A model generated the notes under the pieces. That model was not told the origin of the DNA, made no database searches, and worked only from the letters and a program-made list of their open reading frames with translations. The translations under genes were made by a program, and so were the position numbers. A DNA stretch of 11,950 nucleotides, taken from NCBI GenBank assembly GCA_003024985.2, contig PXIH01S0027900.1; one strand, given 5' to 3'. Source of the DNA: Euperipatoides rowelli. Lineage: Eukaryota; Onychophora; Udeonychophora; Euonychophora; Peripatopsidae. Position 1 is the first letter of the stretch. Each line of letters opens with the position of its first letter. This document shows, one piece after another, positions 8,831-11,950 of the stretch.

Positions 8831-9952
8831 CTGAAAAGAAAAAAAAAATCCAACTAAGTTTAAATAAGATTATTAAAGTCAAATAAATGACCAATTTAGT
8901 ACAATACAATGTTTGAAATTTTTCTAATAAAAGTAAAATGAATAAAAAATAATCAATGTTCTACAAGATAGATTTTATACATTCAATGTATTAGAGCGTA
9001 GACTAAAAATAGGTGGTCTCAATTTAGGATATCTTAAATTGTATTTAGTACGTGTGTAAATACTGTATATAAAGTCAAACGGCATAAAATTTTAACAGTT
9101 TATTATGTCATAAACTCATTAAACATATAAATACCTCCCAATGTCAATTTATCATTTTATGTTATATTTAATAATGATTGCTATGAAATTGCTAAATAAG
9201 AATTAATCTTATTAAATCAAATTATTTGTTTCAAGGTTTTACTTCGTCCACATTCAGCATTTATAACATTTCTTGACAAGATAATAAGGCTGGGAAGAAG
9301 ATAACCCTTCTGAAATTAAACTTAATTTTATCTTAGAAATCAGAGCTCACTTGCCAGATAAGCTCTAATCTCTAAGGGATCTTGTACCTTATTCTAAAAA
9401 TTCACCAGCAACATGGCTGCTTTATTTAAAATTACCTCTCCCACTCATAAATAAAGAGGACCCTAGTATGAACTCATTTTCAAAACATTTATGAGAATAT
9501 TTTCTTGAGTAATTAACATAACTAGGCTAAGTATTAAAAACTTTCAAATGTCATTTTATTAATGCTTGTTTAATAATTTTAATAAAATAGCTTATTTAAT
9601 AGCTTATTTAATATTTTACACGAATTTAATAAAATTATTAAATTCGTGTAAAATATTAAATAAGCTATTTTTTTATTAATTAGCTTTTTTTTTTTTTAAA
9701 TACTGATTTATGCATTTAATTATGGTACTGTAAGTGGAATACTTATGAAATAAATACTGGAATAGGTTTTTGGGAAATTCTTTGTAAGGTGGCAATTGAT
9801 CAAAAAAAAAAAAATCATTTGAGAATGTCTCCTATCCAGCAATTGAGTATTTGATACATTGATAAATTAGACACTTTTTGCACCTAATGGAGCCAATTGA
9901 TTTTAAGATTGAAATTTTACAATTCAACTTAAGAAAATAAAACATTACATAC
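8831..9952 (-). other. APIP: Last intron of the APIP gene (1122 bp)
   Basis: The intron runs from a GTATGT donor (9952-9947) to a CAG acceptor preceded by about 20 pyrimidines (8850-8831). It is a phase-2 intron splitting a methionine codon. Its content is AT-rich without coding signal, apart from the perfect hairpin at 9598-9669. A somewhat less AT-rich patch around 9280-9480 contains short inverted words such as GAGCTC and TAAGCTC but no recognisable element. Confidence 0.88.
9598..9669. repeat. Perfect hairpin: 34-bp arms, 4-nt loop, inside the APIP intron
   Basis: Bases 9598-9631 and 9636-9669 are exact reverse complements, leaving a four-base AAAT loop. The arms begin AATAGCTTATTTAATATTTT and include the only GC-containing core, TACACG/CGTGTA. 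The left arm is preceded by a second copy of TAGCTTATTTAA, so a 12-bp tandem duplication (about 9587-9610) abuts the hairpin. Outer sequences (AATAAAA before and TTTTATT after) continue the symmetry imperfectly. Transcribed with APIP pre-mRNA it would fold into an almost ideal duplex. It could be a foldback insertion, a palindrome from aberrant replication, or a small-RNA precursor; the sequence does not decide. No target-site duplication was found. Confidence 0.9.
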
Positions 9953-10059
9953 ATGCATTTTGCTTTTTGCCAGGATTCTCCCCAAACATAAAATCCATGT
10001 CTTCTGACCAGAACTGCACAAGTCTCTGGGTAGTCTAACATTGCTTTAGCCATGTCATC
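9953..10059 (-). CDS. APIP: Penultimate coding exon of methylthioribulose-1-phosphate dehydratase (MtnB/APIP)
   Basis: This exon encodes 35 residues plus two bases of a split codon. The product is the cytosolic enzyme that dehydrates 5-methylthioribulose-1-phosphate in the methionine salvage pathway; it belongs to the class II aldolase/adducin-head fold. The peptide begins [11 protein letters not shown] and contains [17 protein letters not shown] and QKAKC, which is close to the C-terminal part of animal APIP as I remember the family. The histidine of RRHG corresponds to the third zinc ligand of the family (His195 in human APIP); the other two ligands lie in earlier exons outside the window. 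On the minus strand the exon follows a T-rich tract ending TTTTTAG (acceptor AG at 10061-10060) and is followed by a GTATGT donor (9952-9947). An in-frame ATG at 10053 is an internal methionine, not a start. Reading on past the donor gives a 73-residue frame ending at 9832, which is intron read-through. No inactivating change is visible. Confidence 0.93.
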
Positions 10060-10643
10060 CTAAAAATAATAAAATAATTTAACTAACAATCTAAGGATTC
10101 AAGAAAAAAAAATGAGAAAAAGTAAATTGAAAAGTATTAAATTTAGACAAAAAATTTGAAGTTCAAATTTAAATACCAGTAATATCTTTGAGATGACCAA
10201 ATTTTATGTGCAAGTTTTTGATTTATTATATACATAGGTCTTCTTATTAGTACAGGTCAGTTCCAAGGAGTTAGGTGTAATAAAATTGACAGAATTTTGA
10301 AACTAAATTATAACTTATTTATTTCTTAAAATGAAACACAAATACTTTTTATGTAAGGAAATCTTGCTACTACAAAATGACAAACTAGAAATTAACACCT
10401 TTATTTATGGGTGTGTTACAATTAAAAAATAAATGATGTCGTGTGTAACGTGCAAAATGTCATTAGTTGATCGCAATCTTGTTCAAGTGAATAACTGTGA
10501 ATTATCAGATCTTATAAATTTATAATACACTTCAGTTTAAGTTTTATGCATGGTACATATTATACATAATCAATTAAACTATTCTCTGTTCATAATACTG
10601 AGAACAATGAACAATGTGGTGTTGACTGCAGTGTCGAGTTAAT
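10060..10643. other. Probable APIP intron sequence between the exon and the MITE
   Basis: I searched the minus-strand reading for the preceding APIP exon (the HTH zinc-ligand and ITHQEM region) and did not see it here or further right to 11902. This stretch is AT-rich and lacks coding signal. The missing exons must lie beyond the window, so this is most likely intron. Confidence 0.6.
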
Positions 10644-11329
10644 GGGCGCGTTCGCGAATAGGTTCTGAACCGGTTCTGAACCTTGAGAACTTAGTTCCTG
10701 GTGTTCGCGAATAGAGGTTCTTGTGGTCCCAGAAGTTCTTAGAACTTACATCCGGGTTCTGAGAACCAGGTTCTCAAGGTTCTAGGAAAAAGCTGGTACT
10801 GCTAAGAACTTAAAATGGCGGCGCGCATCGGACATTGCGATATTTATTATTATTATTATTATTTACGTTTATTTATAACGTAATTTAATAAAAATATTAA
10901 AGAACAACATAAAATTAAATTAATTCGATTGTTGCTTTATATTTCACATTTAACAACTAAGAGAAAAAAGCCATAGCCCCGGAGGATATTAGCTTCTTTT
11001 ACGTTACAGTATGTTTCAAACAATAATGATTAGAGAAAGAAAGAAAAAAAGAATATTCGTCAATTGAACAACATTTTGTGCATTGCAACAAAAATCCTCC
11101 ACTATCAGTAATCTCTTTAGAATATTTATACAGTATCAATAATAAAAATCAAATTAATAATGAATTAACTCGTCGTATTTGGGTTTTTTTTTCCGATTCA
11201 GAGATTATAGCATCTTTGTTTTTGTTCTTACTGTTCGCGAAAGAAATTGTTCGTGTTCGTGTTCTCTCAATTATAGCCAGTTCTCACTTGGTTCTGAGAA
11301 CCTACGAGAACCTATTCGCGAACGCGCCC
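10644..11329. mobile_element. 686-bp MITE with 23-bp terminal inverted repeats and 3-bp target duplication
   Basis: The left end starts GGGCGCGTTCGCGAATAGG and the right end is its exact reverse complement over 23 bp (10644-10666 and 11307-11329). AAT flanks both sides (10641-10643 and 11330-11332), a plausible 3-bp target-site duplication. Beyond the perfect 23 bp the ends stay similar, with GGTTCTGAACC-type words. A 3-bp duplication and GGG/CCC termini are compatible with PIF/Harbinger-like elements, but AAT is not the usual TWA target, so the superfamily is uncertain. The interior is AT-rich with a (TTA)n run and no transposase. An ATG in a GC-rich context (10815) opens only a 22-codon frame. 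The 104-residue frame at 11078-11392 runs through the right terminus and is not a gene. The element lies in the APIP gene upstream of the last two exons, so it is intronic if earlier exons lie further right. Confidence 0.85.
10661..10800. repeat. Array of GGTTCT / AGAACC words at the left end of the MITE
   Basis: At least six GGTTCT copies occur in about 130 bp (for example at 10661, 10672, 10716, 10755 and 10769, and near 10778), along with AGAACT/AGTTCT variants. They form small palindromes such as GGTTCTGAACC and GGTTCTGAGAACC. A second TTCGCGAATAG, part of the terminal repeat, recurs near 10703. The right end has a matching GGTTCTGAGAACC (11290-11302) and a TTCGCGAA near 11234. Such subterminal arrays in DNA transposons are usually transposase-binding sites. 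Confidence 0.8.
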
Positions 11330-11332
11330 AAT

Positions 11333-11902
11333 GTGTATGAAAAATTACTCGACCCTAAGGTATTAAGTACAATAGAAGGTTTGTTTTCATGAAATGGATA
11401 AACCAATATAAGAAAGTAGACTAACATGTAAATTATTAAGACAAATCAAACATTATCGTTTTTCATTGATAGTGAATTGTTCTCTATCCCCTACTTATAT
11501 ACTGGAATTGAAGGACTTATATTTCTTACAATATCTTGAACTCTAGAGGCTTATAGAATTTAATCTTCATGTAGCCAACGGCCACTAAAAATATGACCCT
11601 GTTTTAGAAACATGCACAACTATAACCTCTACATCATTTTTAAGAAAGCAACTAGCAGACAATAATTCAGTTTTTTATGTTTCCAATAAAAAGGGGAAAA
11701 TGGTAATAAAATGTTTCAATAAAGATAATAATGGTTGGAAGGTGTTTTAGTAAATGAAATAAAAATTATACATTTTGTAATGGCACCATAACAACTAATT
11801 TAAAAGTAATAAATTTAAATAATGTAGCCGACGTGTCACATTCTCAGCAGTGAAGGCCTATTTTAAAGTGACTCATTTTATCCTCTTGTGATCACTTTTA
11901 CA
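11333..11902. other. AT-rich sequence between the MITE and the right hAT-like end
   Basis: No coding exon, RNA gene or repeat is recognised. By position it is probably still intron of the APIP gene, unless the remaining APIP exons are arranged unexpectedly. Confidence 0.5.
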
Positions 11903-11950
11903 CAGTGTTGGGATAGTTCCAATAAAAAAGGAACTAGTTCCAGTTCCAGT
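11903..11950. mobile_element. hAT-like transposon terminus (element continues right of the window)
   Basis: The sequence starts CAGTGTTGGGATAGTTCC and contains the palindrome GGAACTAGTTCC (11930-11941), close in design to the terminus at the left edge. The candidate target duplication on this side is CTTTTACA (11895-11902). The rest of the element is beyond the window, so its autonomy is unknown. Confidence 0.68.

Noticed and set aside
9832-10053. A complete 73-residue minus-strand protein starting at the ATG at 10053
   Set aside because: The N-terminal half is APIP exon sequence, but the rest is intron read-through past a GTATGT donor, and the ATG is an internal methionine.
11078-11392. Open frame of 104 codons on the plus strand
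   Set aside because: It reads through the MITE interior, its right terminal repeat and out into flanking DNA, so it cannot be a natural gene unit.
1-11950. CRISPR arrays, prokaryotic operons, riboswitches or rRNA genes
   Set aside because: No regularly spaced repeats, no dense coding and no rRNA-like conserved stretches are present, and the spliced gene and retrotransposon content are eukaryotic.

Overview
The window is strongly AT-rich, non-coding-dominated DNA from a eukaryotic nuclear genome, almost certainly an invertebrate animal. The evidence is a spliced gene whose product reads like the animal enzyme APIP, plus a decayed non-LTR retrotransposon, a tRNA-derived SINE candidate, hAT-type transposon ends and MITE-like inverted-repeat elements. 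The sequence alone does not name the species; an arthropod is a reasonable guess and no more.

Only one host gene is supported. On the minus strand at the right side are the last two coding exons of methylthioribulose-1-phosphate dehydratase (MtnB/APIP), an enzyme of the methionine salvage pathway. The penultimate exon is 10059..9953 and the terminal exon is 8830..8746, joined across a 1122-bp intron with GT-AG ends and a phase-2 junction that restores the family sequence exactly. Earlier exons must lie to the right of the window. Its 3' UTR runs leftward from 8745.

From left to right: a hAT-like terminus ends at 92; 93-1913 is T-rich spacer with one ambiguous base (1774). A 5'-truncated, frameshifted LINE reverse-transcriptase copy follows at about 1914-3205. 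Next is AT-rich spacer with small hairpins, a SINE-like unit at about 4160-4380, and more spacer. A roughly 0.95-kb element with long diverged inverted arms spans about 5808-6784, and a piggyBac-like single end abuts TTAA at 6831. AT-rich spacer runs up to the APIP 3' UTR. The APIP intron holds a perfect 34-bp-arm hairpin. Upstream of the penultimate exon, within the next intron, is a 686-bp MITE (10644-11329) with 23-bp terminal inverted repeats and an array of GGTTCT/AGAACC words. A second hAT-like terminus begins at 11903.

The transposon pieces show no sign of working together; they are independent insertions in and around the 3' part of a housekeeping gene. I see no operon, CRISPR array, rRNA or tRNA gene. 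The most unusual material is the structured non-autonomous DNA elements and the intronic hairpin.
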